Shown: positions 37,622-46,748, numbered from the stretch's first letter. The stretch is DNA of 64,000 nt from Chlorobaculum limnaeum (GCF_001747405.1 NZ_CP017305.1:1692001-1756000); one strand, 5' to 3'. The notes: generated by a model not told the origin, from the letters alone. Numbers and translations: made by a program.

Positions 37622-37970
37622 TCATAAATCTGTGCTTTTCCATATATCTTTTTCAATTATTTCTGAATACTCATCCCAGACTTTTTGACGTCCCGGCGTG
37701 AAGTCTTTACCGAAATACTCCTTTAAAAAAGATATATTTTCTTCTTTCGGGATGCATCGGCCAAGTATATACTGTACTCTGTTCCGGTGAGATTGGCTCA
37801 TTTCCGACATTCGGCGCCACGTGGCTTTCTGACGCTGTCAAAAACTTTTCCTTGTACGAGATGCTGTAAAAATAATAGTCCTTGCCGTTATGGCTGACGT
37901 GAAAAACAGAAGTATCGGCAATAACGGAAATGCCGCACACAGGGTCTTTCGATGGCTCCTCCGCGCGTCA
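37622..37970 (-). pseudogene. degenerate YHS/heavy-metal-binding domain fragment
   Basis: The frame 37970-37707 reads EEPSKDPVCGISVIADTSVFHV..., then HNGKDYYFYSISYKEKF and later TVYTWPMHPERRK. This follows the layout of a YHS domain (DPVCGM-x-V ... HxGxxYYFCSxxCKxKF) and a heavy-metal-binding motif (YTCPMHPE) found at the front of copper P-type ATPases and their companions. The key cysteines are changed to tyrosine or tryptophan and the rest is missing, so it is a remnant. A second overlapping frame (37810-37622) looks weakly coding and may be shifted tail sequence. Confidence 0.6.
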
Positions 37971-37978
37971 TCATTCGT

Positions 37979-38182
37979 TCATCGCTCAAGGTCATTTTTC
38001 TTTTCTTCATACTCCTCTCTTCCTATTTCGCCTCTTGCATAACGCTCCTTCAGTATCTCCAACGGATCACGAGCTTTACGACGAGACTCATTGCCTCCGG
38101 AAAATAAACGACCGTCAAAATAATCCCTGTTGAAAATCATGGCAAACAATGCCAGAACAATCAGCAATGGAACCCACATCAT
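37979..38182 (-). CDS. SHOCT-domain membrane protein
   Basis: 67 residues: one N-terminal membrane helix (MMWVPLLIVLALFAMIF) and a C-terminal SHOCT motif (DPLEILKERYARGEIGREEYEEKKNDLE). SHOCT proteins are small and often lie next to metal ATPases or YHS proteins, as the YHS remnant at 37622-37970 does here. AGGAGG lies shortly before the ATG (minus strand AAAGGAGGCTGACT), a strong ribosome site. Confidence 0.85.
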   Translation of the reverse strand: MMWVPLLIVLALFAMIFNRDYFDGRLFSGGNESRRKARDPLEILKERYARGEIGREEYEEKKNDLER

Positions 38183-38282
38183 AGTCAGCCTCCTTTCATG
38201 TTTCGCTGCAATTCAGAGCATTAACTCATGTTCGTATTTTATAGCACGACACAACCAATATTACTTTTGCAAGGCCGGTTTG

Positions 38283-38511
38283 TCACAGAATATCTTTCTT
38301 GATTTGCTCATATTGCTGTTTATCGATCTCCCCCTTTACATATTGTTCATCAAGAATCTGTCTCGCCGGGGATGAAGAAAGTTCACGCCGTGCATTTCCG
38401 GCAACCATTCCGCGATTGATCGATACTGCCACAAAAAAGATGATGATGACCAGAAGCAGAATCGGATGCGTTGCTGGCCAGAGTAAAAAAGTTATCTGTG
38501 AAATTTTTCAC
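38283..38511 (-). pseudogene. second SHOCT membrane protein, probably frameshifted
   Basis: The frame ending at TGA 38283-38285 encodes a membrane helix (ILLLVIIIFFVAVSI) and a SHOCT tail (ARQILDEQYVKGEIDKQQYEQIKKDIL). It has no usable start: a TGA precedes it, and the only good start (GTG at 38511 after GGGCAAG) is in a frame that joins only after a one-base shift at a run of six T (coding strand, about 38486-38491). So this is either a pseudogene, a non-canonical start, or a sequence error. It is not on the same helix class as the first copy but has the same architecture. Confidence 0.6.
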
Positions 38512-38595
38512 CTTGCCCGATAATACTGACAATGGAATTGTCGCGTCAGCCTGACACTTTCAGGCATGAAAAAAAAGATTATCCAATGCACACCA

Positions 38596-38859
38596 CTACC
38601 GCAATGAATCCCGGTATCCGGTCAGCTCCCCCCATATCTCAATGACATCATTGCCTTCGTGACTGAGGGCGTTGGCGAATAATGGTTCGTAACTGTTGTG
38701 AAGCTGCCTCAATCTTGCAAAGTGACTGGCGCAATCTGAATCGCAAAATTTATACCTGAGACCGATTCCGGGATCGCCTTCAACCAGAATATCGATCAAA
38801 CCGACCTGATGACCATATAACGACCATGCCATTTTGGCCAATGCCTCAAATTTTTTCAT
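38596..38859 (-). CDS. hypothetical protein, 87 residues
   Basis: MKKFEALAKMAWSLYGHQVGLIDILVEGDP... with a CDSDC motif near 39-43. Not recognised. Coding character is moderate (balanced residues, no long low-complexity runs), and the ribosome site TTGAGC is weak. Lies between the SHOCT remnant and a sigma-like gene on the same strand. Confidence 0.5.
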   Translation of the reverse strand: MKKFEALAKMAWSLYGHQVGLIDILVEGDPGIGLRYKFCDSDCASHFARLRQLHNSYEPLFANALSHEGNDVIEIWGELTGYRDSLR

Positions 38860-38913
38860 TGCTCAACACAGCTTATCAATGATATTCTTATACACGAAAC
38901 TAGCTAAACGTGA

Positions 38914-39360
38914 TCACGTATAATGAATGTCCATACAACAATAGAGCGCGAGGTTTAGAAATCCCGCAAGCATTGATTTTCGCCTCGAAGTCAGCAACAA
39001 GCGAATCTTCTCGACTGGCTGATCCAGAATTTTCGAAATCGCCTGATGTTTCATTTTACAGACCTCTGCCAATAAAACAGCGAACTGGCCATCGACCTCC
39101 TGCGTGTATTTCCCAAACTCGGTGTATTCTTCGTTTTCGCAGGCCTGATGCGACTTCAAAGAGGTCATACCAAAACAAAAGTGCTCGTAAAACACTTCTC
39201 TGAATGTTTTGAACAACTGTACTTCGGTGGTTTCAGAGTCCACCAATTGATACGTTTTGTAAACAAGATTGTTTGTTTGTTTCAGCGAACCAGTCATCCA
39301 ATACGCAACGGTGTACATTTGATCCAACAAGTCAAGAGGCTCTCTACTATTATCATACAT
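38914..39360 (-). CDS. divergent ECF sigma factor-like protein
   Basis: About 148 residues. LLDQMYTVAYWMTGSLKQTNNLVYKTYQL matches the region 2 pattern of ECF sigma factors ([23 protein letters not shown]), and FAVLLAEVCKMKHQAISKILDQPVEKIRLLLTSRRKSM resembles region 4 (LxLxEVxGxSxxEIAxxLxxPxGTVxSRLxRGRxxL), although conserved acidic and arginine residues are changed. It may be a degenerate or specialised sigma. ATG at 39360 is favoured (AAAGGAAACGCTATG upstream). The normal ECF sigma gene in this window is at 60045. Confidence 0.6.
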   Translation of the reverse strand: MYDNSREPLDLLDQMYTVAYWMTGSLKQTNNLVYKTYQLVDSETTEVQLFKTFREVFYEHFCFGMTSLKSHQACENEEYTEFGKYTQEVDGQFAVLLAEVCKMKHQAISKILDQPVEKIRLLLTSRRKSMLAGFLNLALYCCMDIHYT

Positions 39361-39390
39361 AGCGTTTCCTTTTGTAATGGTTAAAATCAT

Positions 39391-39775
39391 CCCTATGCAA
39401 TGAGCAATATGTGCGCATCACACAAAAATATCACAAGAAACTTACGTCAAAGGGTACTACCAAGCACTACGGTTTTACTACACATAGCGACTGCAGTAGT
39501 AATTAGGTATGATAAGAAGAGAGGCTTATGATCGATTCCTTACTATGCAGTCACAGTACTTTTCTTAACAAGACTTTAATTTTAATAGTTCATCGAAACG
39601 AAATTTTCTCATAATTCCCTTCAAATACTCCCAAAACCAATCCTTCTTTGCGTAAAAACGACCATTAATACGCAACTTTCACAACAAGCAATTCTCTCTG
39701 CGTGTCGCCGATTTCGCGCATCGCCTTATAAAATAAAGTCGTGATCAGACTGCCAGAATCAGTTAGCGCCTGTTG
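39391..39775. other. intergenic region without a gene
   Basis: About 385 AT-rich bases between the sigma-like gene and the secreted protein gene. I see the promoter area of the sigma-like gene but no frame with coding character. Confidence 0.4.
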
Positions 39776-40339
39776 TCAATGGTTCAAGTCACGGTAGAAC
39801 ACAATGATTTCAGCGACATTGTTCTCTATGTCGCACTCTTCGTCCGGCTTGTAGGGAGCGCTGTCCTGCCTTATGACGCGCAGGGTGAAGAGACGTTTTG
39901 CATTGCCTTGCACAGTGGCGGAAGTCCAGCCGCCAAAGTCCGGAATCTGGTAGACGGCTCTGACCTGTATGGAATCACCTGCCTTGAGATCGTTGAAAGA
40001 CCTGGAGACAAGAATGTCCGAAACGCCGGTTTTAGCGTAGGAGTACTGCGGGGCGTAGCTCAGATTCATGATCACTTCTGCCACGGAGGCTGTTTTGCTA
40101 CGAGCTTTGCCCGTATTCGTCACCGTGCCGTCAATGGTTACCCTGCCCTGGTCACTTTTCGTGACGGTGAGGGTTGCCGAAAGATCGGGACAGAGCTTGA
40201 CTTTCGGATACTGATAAATCTTAAGCGGAGCCTTGTTTTGAATCGGTTCATACATTACCCGCGCCTGTGCCGCGTCGTTAAACGGCAAAAAGGCGATGCC
40301 GCACGATAGTGCCAATACGAAAAGTCTGGATGACTTCAT
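39776..40339 (-). CDS. secreted hypothetical protein with CARDB-like fold
   Basis: 187 residues with a signal peptide (MKSSRLFVLALSCGIAFLPFNDAAQA). The mature part has the rhythm of a CARDB-like beta sandwich (VKLCPDLSATLTVTKSDQGRVTIDGTVTNTGKARS, LKAGDSIQVRAVYQIP, CDIENNVAEIIVFYRD), in which TNTG and CDIENNVAE match the T-N-x-G and D-xx-N-N motifs of such domains. Probably periplasmic; function unknown. Confidence 0.75.
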   Translation of the reverse strand: MKSSRLFVLALSCGIAFLPFNDAAQARVMYEPIQNKAPLKIYQYPKVKLCPDLSATLTVTKSDQGRVTIDGTVTNTGKARSKTASVAEVIMNLSYAPQYSYAKTGVSDILVSRSFNDLKAGDSIQVRAVYQIPDFGGWTSATVQGNAKRLFTLRVIRQDSAPYKPDEECDIENNVAEIIVFYRDLNH

Positions 40340-40526
40340 GACTCTTCTCCGAGGCTGAATTGAGTGACTGCTTTCCTCAAGGTATCGATTTTCAAGGAAT
40401 TAACCCGGCCCGACATGGTAGTGACACGCGGCCCGGCAGCGTACAAAGCGATCGCGCACCCAAGACCGCGCTGCTGGAGATGATGCAGATTTGTAACCGG
40501 ATCGCACAAGAGGTACGTGCAGGCAC

Positions 40527-40564
40527 AAAAAAAAAGGCAAGCCCTCGTACTGACGGACCTGCCT
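40527..40564 (-). terminator. rho-independent terminator of ssrA
   Basis: On the minus strand AGGCAGGTCC pairs over ten base pairs with GGGCTTGCCT and is followed by eight T. It begins 16 bases beyond the ssrA 3' end. Confidence 0.9.
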
Positions 40565-40579
40565 GAATTGTTGTCTTTG

Positions 40580-40980
40580 TGGAGATGGCGGGACTTGAAC
40601 CCGCGTCCAGAACACTGCTCGATGCAGTCACCACACTCATCTCTGGTGATTGTTTTTTCGTGGTCCGATTACACCCCCAGCAGCGTTCGGACCCTTATCC
40701 CGAGTTTTTACCCACACATCCCCTCAGGCATGAACGTATGGAGCTTACTTGCGCGAACCCGTAGGCTCAAGCGCGGGTTATGCCATCCAGCGCCTTCAGA
40801 GTAAGCGCATTCACCGCTGGACGATGGCGTCTGAATTAACTTGTGCTAATCAGGCAGCCATTGCATACGAATAATCGTCTGCATCTATTGGTACATAGAC
40901 TTGTTTAACGAGTCCGTCCATGCTGAAACTCGGAGTGCAACGACATCTCACACCTATCCTGTCGATAGCCTGTCATCCCC
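40580..40980 (-). ncRNA. ssrA: transfer-messenger RNA
   Basis: 401 bases. The 5' end GGGGATG pairs with CATCTCC at the 3' end (one G-T), and the T arm reads CGGG-TTCAAGT-CCCG, forming the alanine tRNA-like part. The mRNA-like frame at 40882-40850 encodes ADDYSYAMAA followed by TGA, the tag known from green sulfur bacteria. It rescues stalled ribosomes and marks the nascent peptide for proteolysis. CCA is not encoded. Confidence 0.97.
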
Positions 40981-41004
40981 AGTAAAGTCAAAGAACTACT
41001 GTAG

Positions 41005-41041
41005 TCAGGAGATAGATACCATTTTCTCCTGATATTGTCAA
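41005..41041 (-). promoter_or_regulatory. ssrA promoter with an embedded inverted repeat
   Basis: On the minus strand TTGACA (41041-41036), a 17-base spacer, and TATCTA (41018-41013) form a good sigma-70-type promoter about 32 bases before the mature RNA end. A perfect 8-bp palindrome TCAGGAGA-N12-TCTCCTGA (41005-41012 and 41025-41032) flanks the -10 box, a possible operator. Confidence 0.6.
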
Positions 41042-41148
41042 CAATTGTTCATGGCGCAGAGTTCCGGGATGCATGGTTTTGATTTCGAATGAACGATTGA
41101 AGCAAAAATGCGTCGAAAAAACAGTCTTCCCCATCGAAATCAAAAAAA

Positions 41149-41712
41149 TCAGTTCATCCCCGGAAGCTCTGGAGAGTTGGCCACATAGCAGTACTCGCCT
41201 CCCTTGGAGCGCACGGTGCGGCTCCACATGCGTTCGTATTCATCGGTGAATATCAGCTCGCTCGAGGCGTCTGCGGTATACCACGAACCCTCTTCGAACT
41301 CCTCTTCGAGCTGCCCAGCGCTCCATCCGGCATAGCCGAGAAAAAAGCGAACCTCGGAGGGTTTGATGACGCCGGTATTGATGAGGTAGCTGAGCTGCTC
41401 CTTGTCGCCGCCCCAGAAAAGCCCCGGAATCACCTCGACTGCCCCATCGACTACGTCACCCCGCGTGTGCAGAAAGTGTACCGTATCGACCTGCACCGGC
41501 CCGCCCATGTGCAGCGGTTCGTCGATTTCGTCGAAGCCACTGATGGCTTCGCACACCTTGAACTCCATCGGCTTGTTCAGAATGAAACCGATCGACCCCT
41601 CGTCGTTGTGCTCGCACATGAGAAGCACAGTCCGCTTGAAGTTGGACTCCAGCAGATTTGCCGAGGCCAGCAACAGCTTGCCTGACTTGAGCTTTTCGAA
41701 TTCGTTTATCAT
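41149..41712 (-). CDS. YqgE/AlgH family protein (DUF179)
   Basis: A 187-residue protein of the AlgH/YqgE family: KLLLASANLLESNFKRTVLLMCEHNDEGSIGFILNKP, MGGPVQ, LFWGGD and FFLGYAGWSAGQLEEE are hallmark segments. Function is unclear in the family (possible redox or nucleotide-related fold). It starts six bases after the bcp stop, so the two form an operon. Confidence 0.93.
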   Translation of the reverse strand: MINEFEKLKSGKLLLASANLLESNFKRTVLLMCEHNDEGSIGFILNKPMEFKVCEAISGFDEIDEPLHMGGPVQVDTVHFLHTRGDVVDGAVEVIPGLFWGGDKEQLSYLINTGVIKPSEVRFFLGYAGWSAGQLEEEFEEGSWYTADASSELIFTDEYERMWSRTVRSKGGEYCYVANSPELPGMN

Positions 41713-41718
41713 GTGGTG

Positions 41719-42189
41719 TCACGTTTTTTGCTGCAACCATTCGAGCACTTCAGCAGCGTGAGTTTCGGGCTTGACTTTGGGCCACACCTTCTCGATTGTA
41801 CCCTCTTCATCGATCAGATAGGTGACGCGGTTCGTGCCCATGTACTCCTTGCCCATGAATTTTTTCAACCCCCATACGCCATAAGCTTCGACGATTTTTT
41901 TCTCTTCATCGACCAGAATCGTAAAGGGCAGTTCATACTTGTCGACGAATTTGCGATGAGCTTTCTGTCCATCGACGCTCACGCCGAGCACTACGACATC
42001 TATCTGTTGAAAATTAGGAAAATTGTCTCGAAAAGCACAAGCCTCCTTCGTGCATCCTGGGGTATCGTCTTTGGGATAGAAGTAGAGCACAACCCTCTTT
42101 CCAAGATAGTCGCCGAGGGAAACCTCCTTGCCATCCTGATCTTTCACGGTGAACTCCGGAGCCTTCTGGCCTTCTTGCAATAGTGCCAT
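41719..42189 (-). CDS. bcp: thioredoxin-dependent peroxiredoxin (Bcp/PrxQ)
   Basis: A 156-residue PrxQ-type peroxiredoxin reducing H2O2 and organic peroxides. The peroxidatic cysteine is in DDTPGCTKEACAF near 46, with a second cysteine five residues later as in atypical 2-Cys members (C-x4-C). Other family segments are VLYFYPKD, FTILVDEEKKIVEAYGVWG and RVTYLIDEEGTIEKVW. First gene of the bcp-yqgE operon. Useful for oxygen stress in an anaerobe. Confidence 0.96.
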   Translation of the reverse strand: MALLQEGQKAPEFTVKDQDGKEVSLGDYLGKRVVLYFYPKDDTPGCTKEACAFRDNFPNFQQIDVVVLGVSVDGQKAHRKFVDKYELPFTILVDEEKKIVEAYGVWGLKKFMGKEYMGTNRVTYLIDEEGTIEKVWPKVKPETHAAEVLEWLQQKT

Positions 42190-42403
42190 GAGTAGTGATT
42201 TATCATTACATTTTCATTCAGTTTCTCTGCATGGGGAACTCATATTCGCCAGCAAAAAGTTTCCCGGATTTTTCATTGCACCGGGGCGAGAATGAGCATT
42301 TTCAGAAATTATTTGAGCACTGCCCCCGTTTTTTTTCGCATGAAATCGACCGGCGGCATTGTGCCTCCGTATCGAATTGAAACCGATACCCGATATTTCC
42401 GGT

Positions 42404-42922
42404 ATGAAGCCTTTTGCTTTTTGTCCGCATTGCGCCACCCCCCTGAACGAATCTTTCATCGATGGTCGAGACCGGATGAGCTGTCCGCGGTGCGGATGGG
42501 TGCACTACGTCAATCCCCTGCCGGTCGCCGTTGCCCTGACGGTCAACCGGAACAACGAGCTGCTCGTCATCCGGCGGGCGCATGAACCGGCCTTCAACGA
42601 ATGGGCGCTGCCCGGCGGATTTCTCGAAGCGGGTGAGCGCCCCGAAGAGGGATGTCTGCGAGAGCTGTTCGAGGAGACCTCCCTGGAGGGCACCATCGAC
42701 AGGCTCATCGGGGTGTGGCATCTCGAATCGGAGCTGTATGGATCGCTTATGGCGGTGGCTTACCGGGTGATCGCCGCGCACGAGAGAATCTCGATCAACC
42801 ACGAGGTGTTCGAGGCGGGCTTCTACAGCCCCGGCAACATGCCGCCAGTGCGGATTCCGCTGCATCGCCAGATCATCGACGAGAGCCGCTGGCCCGACTG
42901 CGGCCTGACGCTCACGCCTTGA
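42404..42922 (+). CDS. NUDIX hydrolase with N-terminal zinc ribbon
   Basis: 172 residues: a zinc ribbon (CPHC near 7-10 and CPRCGW near 28-33) and a NUDIX domain with box GGFLEAGERPEEGCLRELFEETSLEG. The layout resembles small NudC-like or ADP-sugar NUDIX enzymes; substrate not predictable. ATG at 42404 chosen since the preceding 15 codons are not family-like. Its end overlaps the convergent mscS gene by 11 bases. Confidence 0.88.
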   Translation: MKPFAFCPHCATPLNESFIDGRDRMSCPRCGWVHYVNPLPVAVALTVNRNNELLVIRRAHEPAFNEWALPGGFLEAGERPEEGCLRELFEETSLEGTIDRLIGVWHLESELYGSLMAVAYRVIAAHERISINHEVFEAGFYSPGNMPPVRIPLHRQIIDESRWPDCGLTLTP

Positions 42923-44162
42923 CAGCTGGCGGCGACGGAACGAGAGCGCCCTGTAGCTGATAGGCCTTGAGGTCGAAGTACGGCAGCACGGCGAAAACAT
43001 GATCCAGAATGTCCGACTGCACGGCCTCGTGTTCCGCCCACTCTTTTGTTTTCGTGAAGCAGTAGATTTCGCACGGCAAGCCGAAGGCGTCCGGTTGCAG
43101 ATATCGGATGATGATCGTCATGCCGGTATTGATTCTGGCCAGGCTGCGCACGTAGGCCTGGAGGTAGGCGCGGAAGGTGCCGAGGTTGGTCAGGCGGCGA
43201 CCATTGACCGGCGAGCTTTCGTCCGCGCCCACCGCCCGGTTGTGGCTCTCGATCTCCTGAAGTCGCTCGCGCATGTACGGCTCGAGAAGCTGTATGGCCT
43301 CCATTTGTTTCATGAGTTCGCCGTCGAGAAAGCGGATACTCTGCATGTCGATATTGAAGGAGCGCTTGATCCGCCGCCCGTCCGACTCCCGCATTCCCCG
43401 CCAGTTCCTGAACCCTTCCGAAATGAGCGTATAGGCCGGCAGCACAACGATGGTCTTGTCGAAGTTCTGCACCGAAACGGTCACGAGTGAAATATCGATC
43501 ACGTCGCCGTCCGCGCCGTATTTCGGCATCTCGATCCAGTCGCCGATGCGCACCAGGTCGTTGGTCGAAAGCTGGATGCCAGCCACGAGGCCGAGGATCG
43601 AGTCCTTGAAAATGAGCAGCAGCACCGCCGTGAACGCGCCGATACCGCTGATAAGCACGACCGGCGACTTGTCGAGAAGCCTCGAAACCACGATCACCAC
43701 GCCAATCGAAACGGTGAGCGTCTTGAACACCTGCACGATGCTCTTGATCGGCAGCCTCTTGCCGACCGGATGGGCCGAGTAGAATTCGTACAGAACATCG
43801 AGCACGGAGAGCACCAGCAGAATGACGACCATCGCGAAGTAGATGACGAGTACATCCGTTACCAGCGGCACGGCATCTGCGTAATATTTCAGCACGGGTG
43901 AAACCATCCGGTAGGCGAGCAACGGCGGCGCGAGGCGCGCGACCCACTTGAACACCCCGAACCTGACCAGCATGTCGTCGAGGCGAGTCGCGGTTTTCGC
44001 GGCGAAGTGGCTGATGGAGCGGAGAAGGATTTTTTTGATGACGATCTCGAAGGCGGCAATGAGCAGTACGGCGGCGAGCACGGCAAGCAGCGTGGTCAGC
44101 GGCACGGCGATTGCGTGGTCGATATTGAAGGATTCGATATAACGCAGAAGAGAGTCGAGCAT
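42912..44162 (-). CDS. MscS-family mechanosensitive channel (YbdG-like)
   Basis: 416 residues with about five N-terminal membrane helices, then the MscS pore and beta domains (SGIGAFTAVLLLIFKDSILGLVAGIQLSTNDLVRIGDWIEMPKYGADGDVIDISLVTVSVQNFDKTIVVLPAY, about 190-270). The additional loop and long C-terminus (RIKRSFNIDMQSIRFLD, INTGMTIIIRYLQPDAFGLPCEIYCFT) are as in YbdG miniconductance channels. Protects against hypo-osmotic shock. Confidence 0.92.
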   Translation of the reverse strand: MLDSLLRYIESFNIDHAIAVPLTTLLAVLAAVLLIAAFEIVIKKILLRSISHFAAKTATRLDDMLVRFGVFKWVARLAPPLLAYRMVSPVLKYYADAVPLVTDVLVIYFAMVVILLVLSVLDVLYEFYSAHPVGKRLPIKSIVQVFKTLTVSIGVVIVVSRLLDKSPVVLISGIGAFTAVLLLIFKDSILGLVAGIQLSTNDLVRIGDWIEMPKYGADGDVIDISLVTVSVQNFDKTIVVLPAYTLISEGFRNWRGMRESDGRRIKRSFNIDMQSIRFLDGELMKQMEAIQLLEPYMRERLQEIESHNRAVGADESSPVNGRRLTNLGTFRAYLQAYVRSLARINTGMTIIIRYLQPDAFGLPCEIYCFTKTKEWAEHEAVQSDILDHVFAVLPYFDLKAYQLQGALVPSPPAVKA

Positions 44163-44275
44163 CTCGGCAGGATTGGATATTCAGGGATTCAGAAGGAGGC
44201 GCGTTCGTTCATAGCCTGTACGTTTATGTACAAAAAATTGAGGATTTGCCGAAAAAGTTGCCGGACCCGGCGCCG

Positions 44276-46048
44276 TCAGGCCGCAGCGGCGGGAAAGGTG
44301 ACTGTGAAGGTGGTGCCTCGGTTGACTCTCGAACGCACCTCCACCTTGCCCTTGTGCGCCAGCACGATGTGTTTGACGATGGAGAGACCGAGGCCCGTGC
44401 CACCAAGCTCGCGCGAACGGGCCTTGTCCACCCGGTAGAAGCGCTCGAAAATCCGGTCCAGATCGGCCTGTGGAATGCCGATGCCGTTGTCTGAAACCTC
44501 GATGCTGACGCCTTCGCCCGTGGTATAGGCGCTGACCCTGACGCGACCCCGGTTTTCATCGACATACTTGAGGGCGTTGTCGATGAGGTTGCGCATGACG
44601 ATGTCGAAGTAGCTCCGGTCGGCCAGAACCGGCGGCAACCCGGCGGGTGTGTTCAGCTCGATGCGCACCCCTTTGCGCAACGCGGCAGGCTCGAAGAGCG
44701 CCACCGATTTTTCGAGCTGCGGCTTCACCTCGACCGGCACGAAGGTGTAGAGGATCTTACCCGACTCGATGCGCGACAGATCGAGCACGTCGTTGACCAA
44801 CGCCGTGAGCTGCTCGCTCTCCTGGAGGATGATGTTCAGGAAGGCCGTGGCGTGTTCGGGATCATTGATCGCCCCTTCGAGCAGGGTTTCAGTGTACCCC
44901 TTGATGCTGGCCAGCGGCGTGCGCAGCTCGTGCGACACGCTGGAGACGAAGTCGCGGCGGGTGCGCTCCAGATTGCGCAGGCGGGTCACATCGTTGATGA
45001 CCAGCACCGTGCCATCGAACTGCTCGCCTTTCATGACCGGCACGGCGGTCACCTTGAGCGTGCGCCGTCCTTTCGAGGTCATGACTGAAAGCTCTTCGTT
45101 GTAGATGCCGCTCTGCCGCCGGTGCACCCGCTCGAACAGCTCGCGCATCGCTTCGTCCTCGATATGGGTGATAGGTATCGAGCGCTTCCGGGCGGCCTCG
45201 ATCATGAAGAGCCGTGACGCAGCGGGGTTGGCCAGCACGATCTCGCCCGAAGCATTGGTGACGATAATCGCCTCTCGGATGCTCGACAGTACCTCGCGCA
45301 GCCACTCCTCCTTGCGTGTCAGCCGCACGATCTCTTCGGAAAGATAGTTGAACGCCCGCGCCAGACGGCCGATCTCGTCGTCATGCTTGACGGAAATCTT
45401 CACCTCCGTCTCGCCATGGAGAAAGCGATCGGCAGCGCTGGCGATGCGGACGAGCGGGCGGGAGAGGAACATCGCGGAGAGCGCGCCAGCCGTCAGGGCG
45501 AGCAGGAGCGCCCAGTAGAGGCCGCCTTCGATCCCCTTGTCGATCTGCGCCTCGACGCGCGCGATGTCATGCAGCGGCTTGGCCAGCCTGATCACCGCCC
45601 ACGGCGCGGGCTGGCCGACCGGCATGGCCATGTAGAGCATGTTTTCGCGGATGGAGACGCTGAAGCGGATCGCCTCTCCCAATCCCCCGGAGAGCGCCGC
45701 TTTGACCTCTTCGCGGTTGGCGTGATTTTCAAGCGATGACAGCTTCGCCATCGGAACGTAGGAGTCACCGATCACCCGGCCATCGAGGCCGATCAGCGTG
45801 ACCCGCACGTCGAGCGTCTTGCCGACCCGGTCGGCCCAATGGTCGGAGAGCGCCAGATCCGTCCAGTCTGGCGGGCGGCTCTCCAGCATTCCGGCGGTGA
45901 GGTGAAGGTCATGCAGAAGGCTCGTGCGGACATTCTGGAACAGCACCTTGCGGAGCTGACGCCCCTGATAGACATAGCTGAAGGCAAGCGAAAAAAAGAT
46001 GATCAGCCCGAAAACCAGACCGAGTCTGAATGAGAGCTTAGCCTTCAT
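44276..46048 (-). CDS. phoR: PhoR-type sensor histidine kinase
   Basis: 590 residues: N-terminal membrane helix, extracytoplasmic sensor (about 35-165), second helix (about 170-195), HAMP (about 195-245), PAS (about 250-360), HisKA with SHELRTPLASIKGY near 375, HATPase with N box (NLIDNALKYVDEN), G1 DNGIGIP and G2 GLGLSIVKH. Its start overlaps the phoB stop region by 11 bases, so the two are one operon. Phosphate sensing is inferred from PhoBR similarity, and other envelope signals are possible. Confidence 0.92.
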   Translation of the reverse strand: MKAKLSFRLGLVFGLIIFFSLAFSYVYQGRQLRKVLFQNVRTSLLHDLHLTAGMLESRPPDWTDLALSDHWADRVGKTLDVRVTLIGLDGRVIGDSYVPMAKLSSLENHANREEVKAALSGGLGEAIRFSVSIRENMLYMAMPVGQPAPWAVIRLAKPLHDIARVEAQIDKGIEGGLYWALLLALTAGALSAMFLSRPLVRIASAADRFLHGETEVKISVKHDDEIGRLARAFNYLSEEIVRLTRKEEWLREVLSSIREAIIVTNASGEIVLANPAASRLFMIEAARKRSIPITHIEDEAMRELFERVHRRQSGIYNEELSVMTSKGRRTLKVTAVPVMKGEQFDGTVLVINDVTRLRNLERTRRDFVSSVSHELRTPLASIKGYTETLLEGAINDPEHATAFLNIILQESEQLTALVNDVLDLSRIESGKILYTFVPVEVKPQLEKSVALFEPAALRKGVRIELNTPAGLPPVLADRSYFDIVMRNLIDNALKYVDENRGRVRVSAYTTGEGVSIEVSDNGIGIPQADLDRIFERFYRVDKARSRELGGTGLGLSIVKHIVLAHKGKVEVRSRVNRGTTFTVTFPAAAA

Positions 46049-46748
46049 TCAACTCTTCTCCGTTTTCATCGAACTTGTAGCCCAGGCCGCGTACGGTCTT
46101 GATGAAGCGCCCGGCGTCGCCGAGCTTTTCGCGGAGGCGGGTGACGTGCGTGTCGATGGTGCGGGTGTTGATGCTCTTGTCCACGTCCCACACGTCGCTC
46201 AGGAGCACCTCGCGCGTCTGCGCCTGCCCTTTGCGCCTCAGGAGGAGCGCCAGCAGCTTGAACTCCATGAGGGTCAGCACCAGCGGACGGCCGTCGAGCG
46301 TGGCGGCGTGGCGTCCGATGTCGATCTCGATGCCGCCCGCGCGGAGCACCTCCTGCACGTTGCTGCGGTTCCGGCGGTCGCGCTTGAGGATGGCGCGAAT
46401 GCGCAGATTCAGCTCGCGGGGACTGAAGGGCTTGACCACGTAGTCGTCGATGCCAAGTTCGAAGCCGAACACCTTGTCGATCTCCTCGCCCTTGGCGGTG
46501 AGCATCACGATGGGCAGGTCGCTCCACTGCACATCCTGCCGGATGCGGCGGCAAACCTCGAAGCCATCGATGCCGGGCAGCATGATGTCGAGCAGCACGA
46601 GACTGAAGGCGTGGCGTTGCAGCTCGTCGAGCGCCTCCTCACCGGTGGCGGCGTGAATGCAGGCGTAACCCGCCTTGCCGAGGTTGTATTTCAGGAGTCC
46701 GGCAAGATTCCGGTCATCTTCGACGATCAGTATGGAGGGTTCAGCCAT
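46038..46748 (-). CDS. phoB: PhoB-type response regulator
   Basis: 236 residues: receiver domain with phospho-acceptor aspartate in [13 protein letters not shown] near 53 and K in LTAKGEE near 105, then an OmpR/PhoB winged-helix DNA-binding domain ([31 protein letters not shown]...[31 protein letters not shown]). Partner of the overlapping kinase gene. Confidence 0.95.
   Translation of the reverse strand: MAEPSILIVEDDRNLAGLLKYNLGKAGYACIHAATGEEALDELQRHAFSLVLLDIMLPGIDGFEVCRRIRQDVQWSDLPIVMLTAKGEEIDKVFGFELGIDDYVVKPFSPRELNLRIRAILKRDRRNRSNVQEVLRAGGIEIDIGRHAATLDGRPLVLTLMEFKLLALLLRRKGQAQTREVLLSDVWDVDKSINTRTIDTHVTRLREKLGDAGRFIKTVRGLGYKFDENGEELNEG

Noticed and set aside
37622-37810. 62-codon frame as an independent gene
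   Set aside because: It overlaps the YHS/heavy-metal remnant in another frame and shows no independent ribosome site; it is included only as part of the decayed region.
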